This document shows positions 1 through 9,105 of a DNA stretch of 64,000 nt, piece by piece. The position numbers and the translations under genes were made by a program. The DNA comes from Galbibacter pacificus. GTDB taxonomy: Bacteria; Bacteroidota; Bacteroidia; Flavobacteriales; Flavobacteriaceae. Under the pieces are notes generated by a model that saw nothing but the letters and a program-made list of their open reading frames with translations, did not search any database and was not told the origin of the DNA. The DNA lies in NCBI RefSeq assembly GCF_029603155.1, contig NZ_JAPMUA010000007.1, positions 186,001 to 250,000 of the forward strand, written 5' to 3'. The stretch's first letter is position 1. The number at the start of each line of letters is the position of its first letter.

Positions 1-684
1 GCTGCCATTGGTGGCGATATGGACCCTTCACTCTTTGGGGTTAATGGTGGCTGGGGCGGTAACCGTACCACCAGTGCTTTGGTTGAAAAATTTGATGATG
101 CCGCTACAACTTTTAACGACGATGGCTTCCCTACAGCATGGGAAGACACAAGGGCCCTATTTTATACCGATGGTCAGAGTTATGAGATTAATACCATTGC
201 CAATACATTTACTGATGGTTATGCAATTACCAAATTTAAAAATGTTACTTCTGAAGGAAATCCAGGAAGCGATGCCGGAGGCGATTTTGTAGATACCGAC
301 CTTCCGTTAATCCGTTTGGCAGAAATCTATCTTAATTATGCCGAAGCAGTTCTTAGAGGCGGTTCTGGTGGCAATGTAAATACCGCCGTAAGTTATATCA
401 ATCAATTAAGAACACGTGCCTATGGAAATACCAATGGCAACATTGCTTCTGGCGATTTAACATTAAGCTTTGTACTGAATGAAAGAGCACGTGAACTCTA
501 TTGGGAAGGACAAAGAAGAACAGATTTAATTCGTTACAATTTGTTTACAACCGCAAGCTACGTATGGCCTTTTAAAGGAGGCGTAAAGAATGGGGCCGCT
601 GTAGATTCATACAGAAACCTGTTTCCGTTACCTGCAAATATTATTTCCATAAATACCAATCTAACTCAAAATCCTGGTTACTAA
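1..684 (+). CDS. susD: SusD/RagB-family nutrient-binding lipoprotein, C-terminal part
   Basis: This is the C-terminal ~227 residues of a SusD-family outer-membrane glycan-binding lipoprotein. The reading frame is open from base 1, so the true start lies to the left of the window. The family signature near the C-terminus is present: a tetratricopeptide-like stretch with LNYAEAVLRGG, then LRTRAYGN, then ERARELYWEGQRRTDLIRY, ending in FPLPANII and TQNPGY. SusD proteins sit on the cell surface over a SusC porin and deliver oligosaccharides. The next gene (16 bases on) is SusE-like and the one after is an alpha-amylase, so the substrate is probably starch or another alpha-glucan. The SusC partner is presumably just outside the window. 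Confidence 0.95.
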   Translation, partial: AAIGGDMDPSLFGVNGGWGGNRTTSALVEKFDDAATTFNDDGFPTAWEDTRALFYTDGQSYEINTIANTFTDGYAITKFKNVTSEGNPGSDAGGDFVDTDLPLIRLAEIYLNYAEAVLRGGSGGNVNTAVSYINQLRTRAYGNTNGNIASGDLTLSFVLNERARELYWEGQRRTDLIRYNLFTTASYVWPFKGGVKNGAAVDSYRNLFPLPANIISINTNLTQNPGY

Positions 685-700
685 CAAAACATCAAGAAAA

Positions 701-1771
701 ATGAAAAAAACAACATACCTTTTCGTTATAATCGTAGCATCAATAAGCTTTTATGCTTGTTCCAGCGACGATGACTTTACCTTTATTGCCAAACCCGATC
801 CGGACGGAATAGCCTTTGAAAATACTTTTTTGGATGCCTATTCAATAAGTGCGGAAAATGGCGACAATCTAGCTGAACGCTTTATTTGGAATGCGGTAGA
901 TTTTGATGCCCCTACCCCGATAAAATACGAATTGCAAGCAGCAATCACAGAAAGCTTTGAAAGTATTGATGCACTTGCCAACGATATAACAGAAACCAAT
1001 TATGGCGTTACCGTAAAAAACATGTTGGATTTGGCTACTGATGCCGGGCTGGACAATGATCCCGAAACAGAAGCGCCCAACACCGGGACACTCTATTTTC
1101 GTGTAAGGGCCTATGTAGGCAACGATGCTGCCAACACTGTAGAACAACTTTCAGAAGCAGTACCTATTAATGTAGTTTTGGTTGAAGCCAACGATAACGA
1201 TAATACCAATGACCTTTTAACCACATGGGGGGTTGTGGGCGATGCCGCTCCAAATGGATGGGACGGCCCAGATGTACCTTTTATTAAAACAGACGACCCA
1301 GATGTTATTATGGCATATGTTAACTTGACAGATGGCGAAATTAAATTTAGAGAGAACAACGATTGGGCCAGCAATTATGGAGATACCGGAGCCGATGGCA
1401 CTTTAGAGGATGCAGGCGACAATATTAAAGTTACGGCAGGCTCCTATAAAATAGCATTTAACACAAACGAACTTACATATTCATTAGAGCCATATTCATG
1501 GGGGTTAGTGGGCGACGCAACTCCAAACGGATGGGATGGCCCGGATGCCCCTTTAACGTTTGATGCCGCAACAAATACCTGGAATGCAACAACCACGCTT
1601 ACCGATGGTGAAATTAAATTTCGCTTAAACAATGACTGGGGTGTAAATTTTGGCGACAATGGAACCGATGGAACCATAGATAATGGAGGAGACAACATTC
1701 CTGTAACAGCCGGAAATTATAATATTACAGTGAATTTCGACACGCTGGAATACAGCTTGGAAGCATTGTAA
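701..1771 (+). CDS. susE: SusE/SusF-like outer-membrane starch-binding lipoprotein
   Basis: A 356-residue surface lipoprotein. The signal peptide ends in a lipobox (SFYAC, Cys20) followed by an acidic SSDDD stretch typical of surface-exported Bacteroidota lipoproteins. Residues ~25-155 form a SusE-type N-terminal domain. After that come two tandem copies of a ~95-residue carbohydrate-binding module, each opening with WG(V/L)VGDA(A/T)PNGWDGPD and containing GEIKFR.NNDW and a GDN(I) segment; the conserved Trp residues would stack on sugar rings. It lies 16 bases after the SusD gene and is followed by a terminator and the amylase, the usual SusC-D-E-amylase order in flavobacterial starch loci. 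It binds glucan and is not expected to be catalytic. Confidence 0.9.
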   Translation: MKKTTYLFVIIVASISFYACSSDDDFTFIAKPDPDGIAFENTFLDAYSISAENGDNLAERFIWNAVDFDAPTPIKYELQAAITESFESIDALANDITETNYGVTVKNMLDLATDAGLDNDPETEAPNTGTLYFRVRAYVGNDAANTVEQLSEAVPINVVLVEANDNDNTNDLLTTWGVVGDAAPNGWDGPDVPFIKTDDPDVIMAYVNLTDGEIKFRENNDWASNYGDTGADGTLEDAGDNIKVTAGSYKIAFNTNELTYSLEPYSWGLVGDATPNGWDGPDAPLTFDAATNTWNATTTLTDGEIKFRLNNDWGVNFGDNGTDGTIDNGGDNIPVTAGNYNITVNFDTLEYSLEAL

Positions 1772-1819
1772 TTTTACAAACAGTACGCAAAATCTTTTGT
1801 ATATATAGTTAGTAGAAAG

Positions 1820-1852
1820 CGGAAGATGTAAATGTATATGTCTTCCGTTTTT
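1820..1852 (+). terminator. Rho-independent terminator after the SusE gene
   Basis: CGGAAGA at 1820-1826 pairs with TCTTCCG at 1841-1847 around a 14-base loop and is followed directly by TTTTT. It lies 49 bases after the SusE stop codon and before the amylase, so the amylase may also have its own promoter in 1853-1985; no clear promoter is visible there. Confidence 0.65.
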
Positions 1853-1985
1853 GACATACATAAATTTCCATTAAAAATAAATTCTTCAATTATGAGATGA
1901 GCATAAATTTTTTCATGCAGAAATTTACCAACCGACATGAATAGAATTTTTGCGAATTGCCGAATGTCTTAAAAATTTTATACAG

Positions 1986-3419
1986 ATGAAAACTAAAATT
2001 TCTTTTATACTTCCCTTTTTTGCTTTATGGATGTGTGCATGCACTAACGACGACCAAGTCACGAGCCCCGACCCCGACGAAACCCCAACCAATATTGAAC
2101 TGGTTCCTTTGGATCTTTCCAGTATCGACAATGGAAGCCGGGTAATGATGCAAGCTTTTTATTGGGACGTAGAACCCAGAGGTGAATGGTGGAACATACT
2201 TTCTGAAAAAGTCGATGACTGGAGCGCTTCGGGAATTAACAGATTATGGCTTCCTGTAGCTACAAAAGGGCAATCTGGCGGCTATTCCATGGGGTACGAT
2301 CCTTCCGACTATTTTGACTTTGGCGAATTTGAGCAACATGCTACCGTAAAAACCCGTTTTGGAAGCCGTGAAGAATTGGAGAATTTAATTACCAAAGCAC
2401 ATAACAATGACCTGGAAGTAATTGCCGATATCGTTATCAATCATAATTCAGGAGGAGGCGAAGAATACAACCCCTACCGCGATAAAAATACTTATACCCT
2501 TTTTGATGAAACACATGGAAATGCATCGGGAATGTTCAATAGAAATTATGAAAACTTCTATCCAAACAGCACTAGCAATTATGATGATGGGAGCTTGTTT
2601 TATCCCGAACAAAATTTAGATCATCATCAAGAATATGTACAAAACTGGTTATGGAAAAAAGATAATTCGGTAGCCAAATACTATAAAAACGTAATGGGGT
2701 TTGATGGCTGGCGCTTTGATTATGTCTTGGGCTACGAACCATTGGTAGTAAAAATGTGGCTTGACGAAGTAGGAGGTTTCTCCGTAAGCGAGCTTTGGGA
2801 CGGAAACCCAGAAGTATTGGCAAACTACATAAACGAAACCGATAGTGGCGTTTTTGATTTCTCAACTTTCTACAAACTTGATGAAGCCCTAGACAGGTAT
2901 AACGACTTGACATACCTTGAAAAAGAAATGCTTTGGCAAACACACCCAGACAAAGCAGTAACTTTTACTGCAAATCATGATACAGAGAAAGATACCAACG
3001 AAGACAACAATATTTCCTCAGAAAACAAGCTAAAAGCCTATGCCTATATATTGACGCACCCGGGATATCCAACTATTTTTTATACTGATTATGAAAACGA
3101 AGATTTTAAAGAACAACTGAAACAGCTAATTAAAATCCATAATAGTTTAGCTTCAGGTGAAACAGAAATCTTGTATGTAGATAACGATGAATATATTATG
3201 AAAAGAAAAGGCAATGCCGAAAACCCCGGATTAATTTTATACATCAACACTTCTGAAAACATTAAAAAACGATTGATAAAAACCAACTGGAACAACAGTT
3301 ATTTAATGGATTATAGCCTAAATTCAATGGCTACATCCCTTTCAGATACAAATGGAGAAGCTTATATTGAAGTACCTGCAAATAGTTATACTATTTGGTC
3401 TGTTACCCCAACAAAATAA
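1986..3419 (+). CDS. Surface alpha-amylase lipoprotein, GH13 family
   Basis: A 477-residue glycoside hydrolase that cuts internal alpha-1,4 bonds of starch. I chose the ATG at 1986 rather than an upstream TTG at 1950, because it gives a clean lipoprotein signal (Cys19) followed by an acidic linker. All four GH13 conserved regions are visible: DIVINH at 148-153, GWRFDYV with nucleophile Asp245, SVSEL with acid/base Glu269, and FTANHD with Asp332. The stretch from MMQAFYWD through GGYSMGYDP and the domain-B region resembles, from memory, the archaeal (Pyrococcus-type) GH13 subfamily 7 amylases. There is no C-terminal secretion-system sorting domain. It sits downstream of SusD and SusE, consistent with a surface enzyme feeding that complex. 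Confidence 0.93.
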   Translation: MKTKISFILPFFALWMCACTNDDQVTSPDPDETPTNIELVPLDLSSIDNGSRVMMQAFYWDVEPRGEWWNILSEKVDDWSASGINRLWLPVATKGQSGGYSMGYDPSDYFDFGEFEQHATVKTRFGSREELENLITKAHNNDLEVIADIVINHNSGGGEEYNPYRDKNTYTLFDETHGNASGMFNRNYENFYPNSTSNYDDGSLFYPEQNLDHHQEYVQNWLWKKDNSVAKYYKNVMGFDGWRFDYVLGYEPLVVKMWLDEVGGFSVSELWDGNPEVLANYINETDSGVFDFSTFYKLDEALDRYNDLTYLEKEMLWQTHPDKAVTFTANHDTEKDTNEDNNISSENKLKAYAYILTHPGYPTIFYTDYENEDFKEQLKQLIKIHNSLASGETEILYVDNDEYIMKRKGNAENPGLILYINTSENIKKRLIKTNWNNSYLMDYSLNSMATSLSDTNGEAYIEVPANSYTIWSVTPTK

Positions 3420-3659
3420 TAGGCAATACACACATCATTTAAAAGTAAAAACAACAATTATTGTTACGTTAAAATTTTAGCTATTTTTTTTATATTTCTA
3501 TCATATAACTTGTAATATTTTCATATATTCACATAATTTTAAAACTATTTAACATTAAAATACAGTCGTTTTAAATAGTAAAAAACCACCTTACACAAAG
3601 AAAACGGCTAGACACCGTGTTAAATGAAGCTAACTATTTGAACTTTAAAATTTAATTGT

Positions 3660-6600
3660 ATGAAGAACAATTTTCTGAAAGGCTTAGTCCTTGTTGGAGC
3701 ATTTCTGTGTTTCAGCATGGCTAAAGCCCAGACTGTAAGTGGAACAGTCTCTGACGCAACCGGCCCACTTCCTGGGGCCAATGTTCTGGTAAAAGGAACA
3801 TCAAATGGAACGCAAACAGATTTTGACGGAAATTACACCTTGGACAATGTTGCATCGGGTGCTGTTTTGGTATTCAGTTATGTAGGTTTTTCCAGTAAGG
3901 AAATCCCGGTAAACGGGCAATCTACCATTAATGCAACCTTAACAGAAGATGCACAGGCACTGGACGAGGTAATAGTAATTGGATATGGTACCACGACCAA
4001 AGAAGATGCTACCGGAGCTGTTGCCGTTGTTGGGTCGGAAGATTTTAACCAAGGCGTTATTGCTTCTCCCGAACAACTCATTCAAGGTAAAACTGCCGGA
4101 GTACAGATTACCCAAACCAGTGGCGAACCAGGAGCAGGTGTTCAAGTTAGGATTAGAGGTACCGCTTCTGTCCGCTCAAACAACAATCCTTTATTTGTAG
4201 TAGATGGAGTTCCCCTAGCCGGAAATAATACTGCCGCTGATGGAGCCGATCTAGGAGCAGGTACAAGTTCGGCAAAAAACCCATTGAATTTCCTAAATCC
4301 GAACGACATTGAGAGCATGACCGTTTTAAAAGATGCCTCTGCAACGGCTATTTATGGTTCCCGTGCCGCCAATGGGGTTATTTTAATTACTACCAAAAGC
4401 GGAAAAGCAGGCCAGGGCGGAAAGTTTGAGTTTTCTTCAAATACCAGTGTTTCTGTAGCCGCAAAAACATTCGACTTACTAGACAGGGAACAATACCTTG
4501 ATGCAATAGATCAATATGGGGGCGATAGAAGCGCCTTGGATTTTGGAGCAGATACAGATTGGCAGGATTATTTAATGAGAACTGCTTTTTCTACAGATCA
4601 AAACTTGGCATATTCCAACAATTACGGTTCTGGTTTTGTTAGGGCTTCATTTAGCTATAGCGATCAAAACGGAATCATAAGAAACTCGGCTCAAGAAAGA
4701 ATTACAGGAAGGGTAAACCTTTCTCAACGCTTTTTAGACGATAAGCTAAAAATTGATTTTAACGGTACAATTTCCAGAGTGAATGACGATGCTCCAATGA
4801 TTACAAATACAGCAGGTTCTACCGGAGATTTATTGGGTGCTACGTATTTTGCCAATCCAACATGGCCTACAGACCCGACTTTTTCAACAGGTAATGATAT
4901 AATTCCTTCACAGGCTTTGGAATATTTTAAAGACATGACCAATACAAACAGGTATCTGGCAAATATTTCGGCAGAGTATGAAATCATTGAAGGTTTAAAA
5001 GCTAAAATCAATTTAGGGTACGACGAGTCTTCCGCAGAAAAAAACCAGGCATTGTCCGGTAATATTACTGGATTAAGTAATGGGGCACCGGTAAATGGTA
5101 AAGGCTTCTTTGCCAATAATTACAATAAAAACGAATTATTCGATGCCACCCTTAACTATACAAAGGATTTTAGCAATTCTAAGTTGGAAGTTTTGGTTGG
5201 ATATTCTTATCAAAGTTTTAAAACAGCCGGGAGAACTGTCCAAGGCTTTGGATACTCATCAAGGAACATGGACGAAATGTTCGACGAACTGGAAATGTCC
5301 AGAAATATCATAGAAAACTCAATTACAGGATCGTATCAACAATATGGATATGATGCAGACGGGCTTTTTGTTAACCGTTTATTCCCAGAAATATCAGGAA
5401 ACGAAGCTCTATCCGCTCCTTCGGGTGTACCCTTAACTGCGGTGGCGGCCGATACCTATGATTATACCGATGAGTTACAATCTTATTTTGGAAGGGTTAA
5501 TTACACGCTCATGGAAAAGTATATTTTCACTTTTACACTACGAGCCGATGGATCTTCTAGATTTGGACCCGATAATAGATATGGTTATTTTCCTTCCGGA
5601 GCTTTTGCATGGAGGCTCGATCAAGAAGATTTTGTGGGAGAAACCTTTTCCACACTTAAACTTCGTTTAGGATATGGTATTACCGGTAATCAGGATGGTT
5701 TAGGATATGGAAATTTTACCTATAGACAACGTTTTGGCGGTATTGGTATTAGCAATGGTGGAGATGTTAACCCTCCAACACTTGGATTGGTTGCATTTCC
5801 CGACAGTACGCTTAAATGGGAAGAAACCGCACAAGCAAACATAGGGATTGATTTTGGGTTTATGAACGAACGTTTAAACGGTAGTATTGACCTTTACCAT
5901 AAAACAACCAAAGACCTATTGTTAAAACAGGAAGCTGCCCAGCCCTCGCCTCAACCCTTTTATTTTGGCAATGTAGATGCCGATGTTATTAATAAGGGTA
6001 TTGAATTTGCAATTAATTACGACTTAATCCAAGCAGATAACTTAAACTGGAACCTAGGATTTAATATTGCATACAACGATAATATGGTTAAGAACTTTGA
6101 TGGGCAAATCCAAACTGGTGCCATTAATGGTAACGGATTAACCGGAGCCTATGCGCAATTATTAACTGGAGGATATCCTTTGTTTTCTTACTACCTAAGA
6201 AAATTTGGAGGATATGATGAAAATGGTATTTCCGTATACCCAAATGGGGACATACAGGAATTTGTTGATAAAAGTGCCTTACCAAAAGTAACTTCTGGGC
6301 TTTCTACCAGCTTATCGTACAAAAACTGGGATTTCAATGCATTCTTTACGGGGCAATTTGGGCAGTATATTTATAATAACAATGCCAATGCCTTCTTTAC
6401 CGCAGGTATTATAGGCAGTGGTAAAAATGTTACCCAAAATGTATTGACAAATGGTGAATCGCCCGCCAATGCACCCGACGTTTCCACAAGGTTCTTGGAG
6501 AAAGGAGATTTTGTAAGATTGCAAAATGCATCCATTGGCTATAACTTCCCGATAAGAGAAGGTTGGTTTCTCGATGCTTTAAGGTTTAACGTAACTGGAC

Positions 6601-6749
6601 AAAATCTATTTGTAATTACAGATTATACTGGTTTAGACCCAGAAGTAAACACTCCAAAACCTTTAAACGACATTCCTTCTTTGGGGATAGATTACACAAG
6701 TTTTCCAAGACCGAGAACGATTACGTTTGGAATTAATGCAACTTTTTAA
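3660..6749 (+). CDS. susC: SusC/RagA-family TonB-linked outer-membrane transporter
   Basis: A 1,029-residue TonB-dependent outer-membrane transporter. It has a signal peptide ending near AKAQ, a carboxypeptidase-regulatory-like domain (residues ~25-100, VSGTVSDATGPLPGANVLVKG), and the SusC hallmark around IGYGTTTKED and SVRSNNNPLFVVDGVP. A plug domain follows (DIESMTVLKDASATAIYGSRAANGV), then a ~22-strand barrel ending in ITFGINATF. The length is normal for the family. It forms a pair with the SusD gene 11 bases downstream. The upstream 240-base gap (3420-3659) is very AT-rich and must hold the promoter, although I see no convincing consensus. This is a second SusC/D pair beside the starch pair, and its substrate is not revealed by the sequence. 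Confidence 0.96.
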   Translation: MKNNFLKGLVLVGAFLCFSMAKAQTVSGTVSDATGPLPGANVLVKGTSNGTQTDFDGNYTLDNVASGAVLVFSYVGFSSKEIPVNGQSTINATLTEDAQALDEVIVIGYGTTTKEDATGAVAVVGSEDFNQGVIASPEQLIQGKTAGVQITQTSGEPGAGVQVRIRGTASVRSNNNPLFVVDGVPLAGNNTAADGADLGAGTSSAKNPLNFLNPNDIESMTVLKDASATAIYGSRAANGVILITTKSGKAGQGGKFEFSSNTSVSVAAKTFDLLDREQYLDAIDQYGGDRSALDFGADTDWQDYLMRTAFSTDQNLAYSNNYGSGFVRASFSYSDQNGIIRNSAQERITGRVNLSQRFLDDKLKIDFNGTISRVNDDAPMITNTAGSTGDLLGATYFANPTWPTDPTFSTGNDIIPSQALEYFKDMTNTNRYLANISAEYEIIEGLKAKINLGYDESSAEKNQALSGNITGLSNGAPVNGKGFFANNYNKNELFDATLNYTKDFSNSKLEVLVGYSYQSFKTAGRTVQGFGYSSRNMDEMFDELEMSRNIIENSITGSYQQYGYDADGLFVNRLFPEISGNEALSAPSGVPLTAVAADTYDYTDELQSYFGRVNYTLMEKYIFTFTLRADGSSRFGPDNRYGYFPSGAFAWRLDQEDFVGETFSTLKLRLGYGITGNQDGLGYGNFTYRQRFGGIGISNGGDVNPPTLGLVAFPDSTLKWEETAQANIGIDFGFMNERLNGSIDLYHKTTKDLLLKQEAAQPSPQPFYFGNVDADVINKGIEFAINYDLIQADNLNWNLGFNIAYNDNMVKNFDGQIQTGAINGNGLTGAYAQLLTGGYPLFSYYLRKFGGYDENGISVYPNGDIQEFVDKSALPKVTSGLSTSLSYKNWDFNAFFTGQFGQYIYNNNANAFFTAGIIGSGKNVTQNVLTNGESPANAPDVSTRFLEKGDFVRLQNASIGYNFPIREGWFLDALRFNVTGQNLFVITDYTGLDPEVNTPKPLNDIPSLGIDYTSFPRPRTITFGINATF

Positions 6750-6760
6750 AAAATTGACAA

Positions 6761-8365
6761 ATGAAAACATCAAAAATATATAATTTATTAATCATTGCTC
6801 TTCTTCTCGGAATTTCCGGCTGTACCGATTTGGAAATTGAAGAAACTGACTCTCGTTTTCCAAATCTGTCGGGCGAATTTACAGGAGTGGATGCAACAGA
6901 AAGCTTAGAAAACCTGTACAATTCTGTAAGAGGTCAAGTTCAGACACAGGAAGACATGTATGGAATTATCGAAGTGTCGTCAGATGAATTCTTAGTCCCC
7001 ACTAGAGGTACCGACTGGGGCGATAATGGAGTATGGAGGTCATTGCACGGCCATACTTGGAGCACAACACATAATCTTATCAAAAACACATGGAATGCAT
7101 TAAATTCAAATGTATATAATGCTACAACCATTATTGACCCATTGAGCGAGCCCACGCCCCAACAAGCGGCCGAAGCAAAATTTATTAGAGCTTATAGCAT
7201 GTTTTGGTTAATGGATCTATTCGGTCAAGTTCCTTTTAGGTCGCCACAAGATGGGCCAGATGTAAACCCTTCGGTAATGACAAGGACCGAAGCCTATGAG
7301 TTTGCTGTTAAGGATTTAACCGAAGCAATTTCTGATCTGCCAAGTACAGGCCCTGGCGAAGGATTAATAAAAGCATCCAAGGCATCTGCCCGCTATTTGC
7401 TTGCCAAGCTATATCTAAACAAGCATATCTATACGGGGGCAGAAAGCCCAAATCCAGCCGATATGACCCAAGTAGTTGAATTGGTAGACGATATTCAGGC
7501 AGACGGGTTTGCTCTTCAAGAAGGCTATTTTGAATTATTTACCAATGATACAGACACCGAAACCATCTTTTTTACAACTTCTGATATAGGTTCCCGTATA
7601 TGGAACGGACTTCATTACAACCAAGGTGCACCCGATAATACCGGTGGAGGGTGGAACGGCTTTACAACTTTGGCCGAATTCTACGACCTATTTGAAGGAG
7701 ACCCAAATATAAACACGCCCGGATCGGGACAAGAAGAAAGAAGGGGTTACGTTCCATTGGCAGGTGTTCCGTCCGATCAGCCAGATGGTGATGATGAGGA
7801 CAATCTGCCAGACGATGACATTGATGAAGATGGAATAAAAGATGGCTCTAATATTGGTTTTGGCTTCTTAATAGGGCAACAATATGGCCCCAACGGAGAG
7901 AAACTAAAAGACAGGCAAGGAAATGACCTTGTTTATTCCAAAGAACTTCCCGGCTTACTGGGCAACAATGAAAGAACAGGAATCAGGGTTCTTAAGTACA
8001 GCCCCGTAAACGGTTCTTTTGCCACACATATGGTATTATATAGGTATGCCGACGCTCATTTAATGAAGGCAGAAGCTATCATGCGCGGTGGCTCTTCTGG
8101 TGAAGATGCCCTTACCTTGGTAAATGAGTTAAGGACTATTAGGGGCGCTACTCCCCTTGGTTCTTTAACAGAGCAAGATTTACTGGACGAACGCGGAAGG
8201 GAACTTTATGGAGAATATTGGAGGCGTAACGACCAGATCCGGTTTGGTACATTTACCGATACATGGGAATTTAAAGACAATACCGAAGAATTTAGGGTAT
8301 TGTTCCCAATTCCGGAAACTGCCATTATTACAAATCCTAATTTAATACAAAACGAAGGATACTAA
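6761..8365 (+). CDS. susD: SusD/RagB-family nutrient-binding lipoprotein
   Basis: A complete 534-residue SusD-like lipoprotein. The signal peptide has a clear lipobox (LLGISGC, Cys21). SusD hallmarks include EAKFIRAYSMFWLMDLFGQVPF, ASARYLLAKLYLNKHIY, ADAHLMKAEAIMRGG and ERGRELYGEYWRRNDQIRFG, with the usual ending LFPIPETAI and IQNEGY. Between residues ~335 and ~365 there is an acid-rich segment (DGDDEDNLPDDDIDEDGIKDG) that resembles a calcium-binding linker. It is co-transcribed with SusC (11-base gap). No hydrolase follows it; the next element is a terminator, so this pair is short of the enzymes of a full utilisation locus unless the UnbV cluster at 10.7-22.8 kb serves it. Confidence 0.95.
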   Translation: MKTSKIYNLLIIALLLGISGCTDLEIEETDSRFPNLSGEFTGVDATESLENLYNSVRGQVQTQEDMYGIIEVSSDEFLVPTRGTDWGDNGVWRSLHGHTWSTTHNLIKNTWNALNSNVYNATTIIDPLSEPTPQQAAEAKFIRAYSMFWLMDLFGQVPFRSPQDGPDVNPSVMTRTEAYEFAVKDLTEAISDLPSTGPGEGLIKASKASARYLLAKLYLNKHIYTGAESPNPADMTQVVELVDDIQADGFALQEGYFELFTNDTDTETIFFTTSDIGSRIWNGLHYNQGAPDNTGGGWNGFTTLAEFYDLFEGDPNINTPGSGQEERRGYVPLAGVPSDQPDGDDEDNLPDDDIDEDGIKDGSNIGFGFLIGQQYGPNGEKLKDRQGNDLVYSKELPGLLGNNERTGIRVLKYSPVNGSFATHMVLYRYADAHLMKAEAIMRGGSSGEDALTLVNELRTIRGATPLGSLTEQDLLDERGRELYGEYWRRNDQIRFGTFTDTWEFKDNTEEFRVLFPIPETAIITNPNLIQNEGY

Positions 8366-8396
8366 CGCGTGTTTTGTACTATTTTGAACATGTAAA

Positions 8397-8416
8397 ATGC
8401 CCGCAATTGCGGGCAT
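8397..8416. terminator. Perfect 20-bp palindrome, bidirectional terminator
   Basis: ATGCCCGCAATTGCGGGCAT is a perfect palindrome lying between the SusD stop (8365, plus strand) and the response regulator stop (8419, minus strand). An A-run precedes and T-rich sequence follows, so it can end transcription from both convergent units. Confidence 0.8.
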
Positions 8417-8418
8417 CT

Positions 8419-9105
8419 TTATTCTTTTACTTTCAACAAAAAACCTTTGTTGTGTACATTTTCAATTACTATCCTTGGATCTTTGCTTAAATACTTCCGC
8501 AGGTGCGATATAAATACGTTTAAACTTTTGCGGTTAAAATAATCGTTCTCGCCCCAGATACTTGTTAATATGTCCTTATGAAGCGACAATTCGTTTTTTC
8601 TTCTCCATAAAAACAACAGCAGTTCGCTTTCCCTTGATGTTAACGAAATTATTTCGTCTTTATATTTTAATTCTTGGGTAGCAGGGTTAAAAAGATATCC
8701 TCCCAATATTATTTCTTCCTGTAGGGAGGTGTTTATGCCAATATTTAACCTGTTTAACAAAGCTTCTACCCTAACCACCAATTCTTCTTCGTCTATCGGT
8801 TTTTTCAAATAATCGACCGCTCCAAGCGAAAACCCTTTGAGCACGTCTATTTTAAGGGACCGGGCAGATAAAAACATGAATGGTATGGACGAATAGAGGT
8901 CACGGATTTTTTCCGCCAAGGTAAAACCATCCATTTCAGGCATCATAACATCCAGTATTATGAGATCAAAGACTTCTTTTTTTAGTATTTCCAAAGCCTC
9001 AATACCGTTGGTTGCCCATACTATTTGAAAATCCTTCATCTTTAAATATTCGGTCAACAAATACCCTAACGAACTATCGTCTTCCACCAATAATAGCTTT
9101 CTCAT
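8419..9105 (-). CDS. OmpR/PhoB-family response regulator
   Basis: A 228-residue DNA-binding response regulator. The receiver domain (1-115) has acidic residues Glu8-Asp9-Asp10, phospho-acceptor Asp52 (LIILDVMMPEMDG) and the conserved Lys in YLKKPI. A winged-helix trans_reg_C domain follows (130-228; SLTSRESELLLFLW, SLNVFISHLRKYL, NVHNKGFLL). It overlaps the histidine kinase gene by 4 bases, so the two are translationally coupled and form one two-component system. It resembles the RprX/RprY-type pairs of Bacteroidota. It is convergent with the SusC/D pair and next to the UnbV operon, which makes those loci plausible targets, but this is only inference from position. Confidence 0.93.
   Translation of the reverse strand: MRKLLLVEDDSSLGYLLTEYLKMKDFQIVWATNGIEALEILKKEVFDLIILDVMMPEMDGFTLAEKIRDLYSSIPFMFLSARSLKIDVLKGFSLGAVDYLKKPIDEEELVVRVEALLNRLNIGINTSLQEEIILGGYLFNPATQELKYKDEIISLTSRESELLLFLWRRKNELSLHKDILTSIWGENDYFNRKSLNVFISHLRKYLSKDPRIVIENVHNKGFLLKVKE

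Noticed and set aside
2572..2943. 123-codon minus-strand open frame inside the amylase gene
   Set aside because: Antisense to conserved GH13 regions; not coding-like.
4724..5116. 130-codon minus-strand open frame inside SusC
   Set aside because: Antisense to a gene with clear SusC features, and no recognisable protein pattern.
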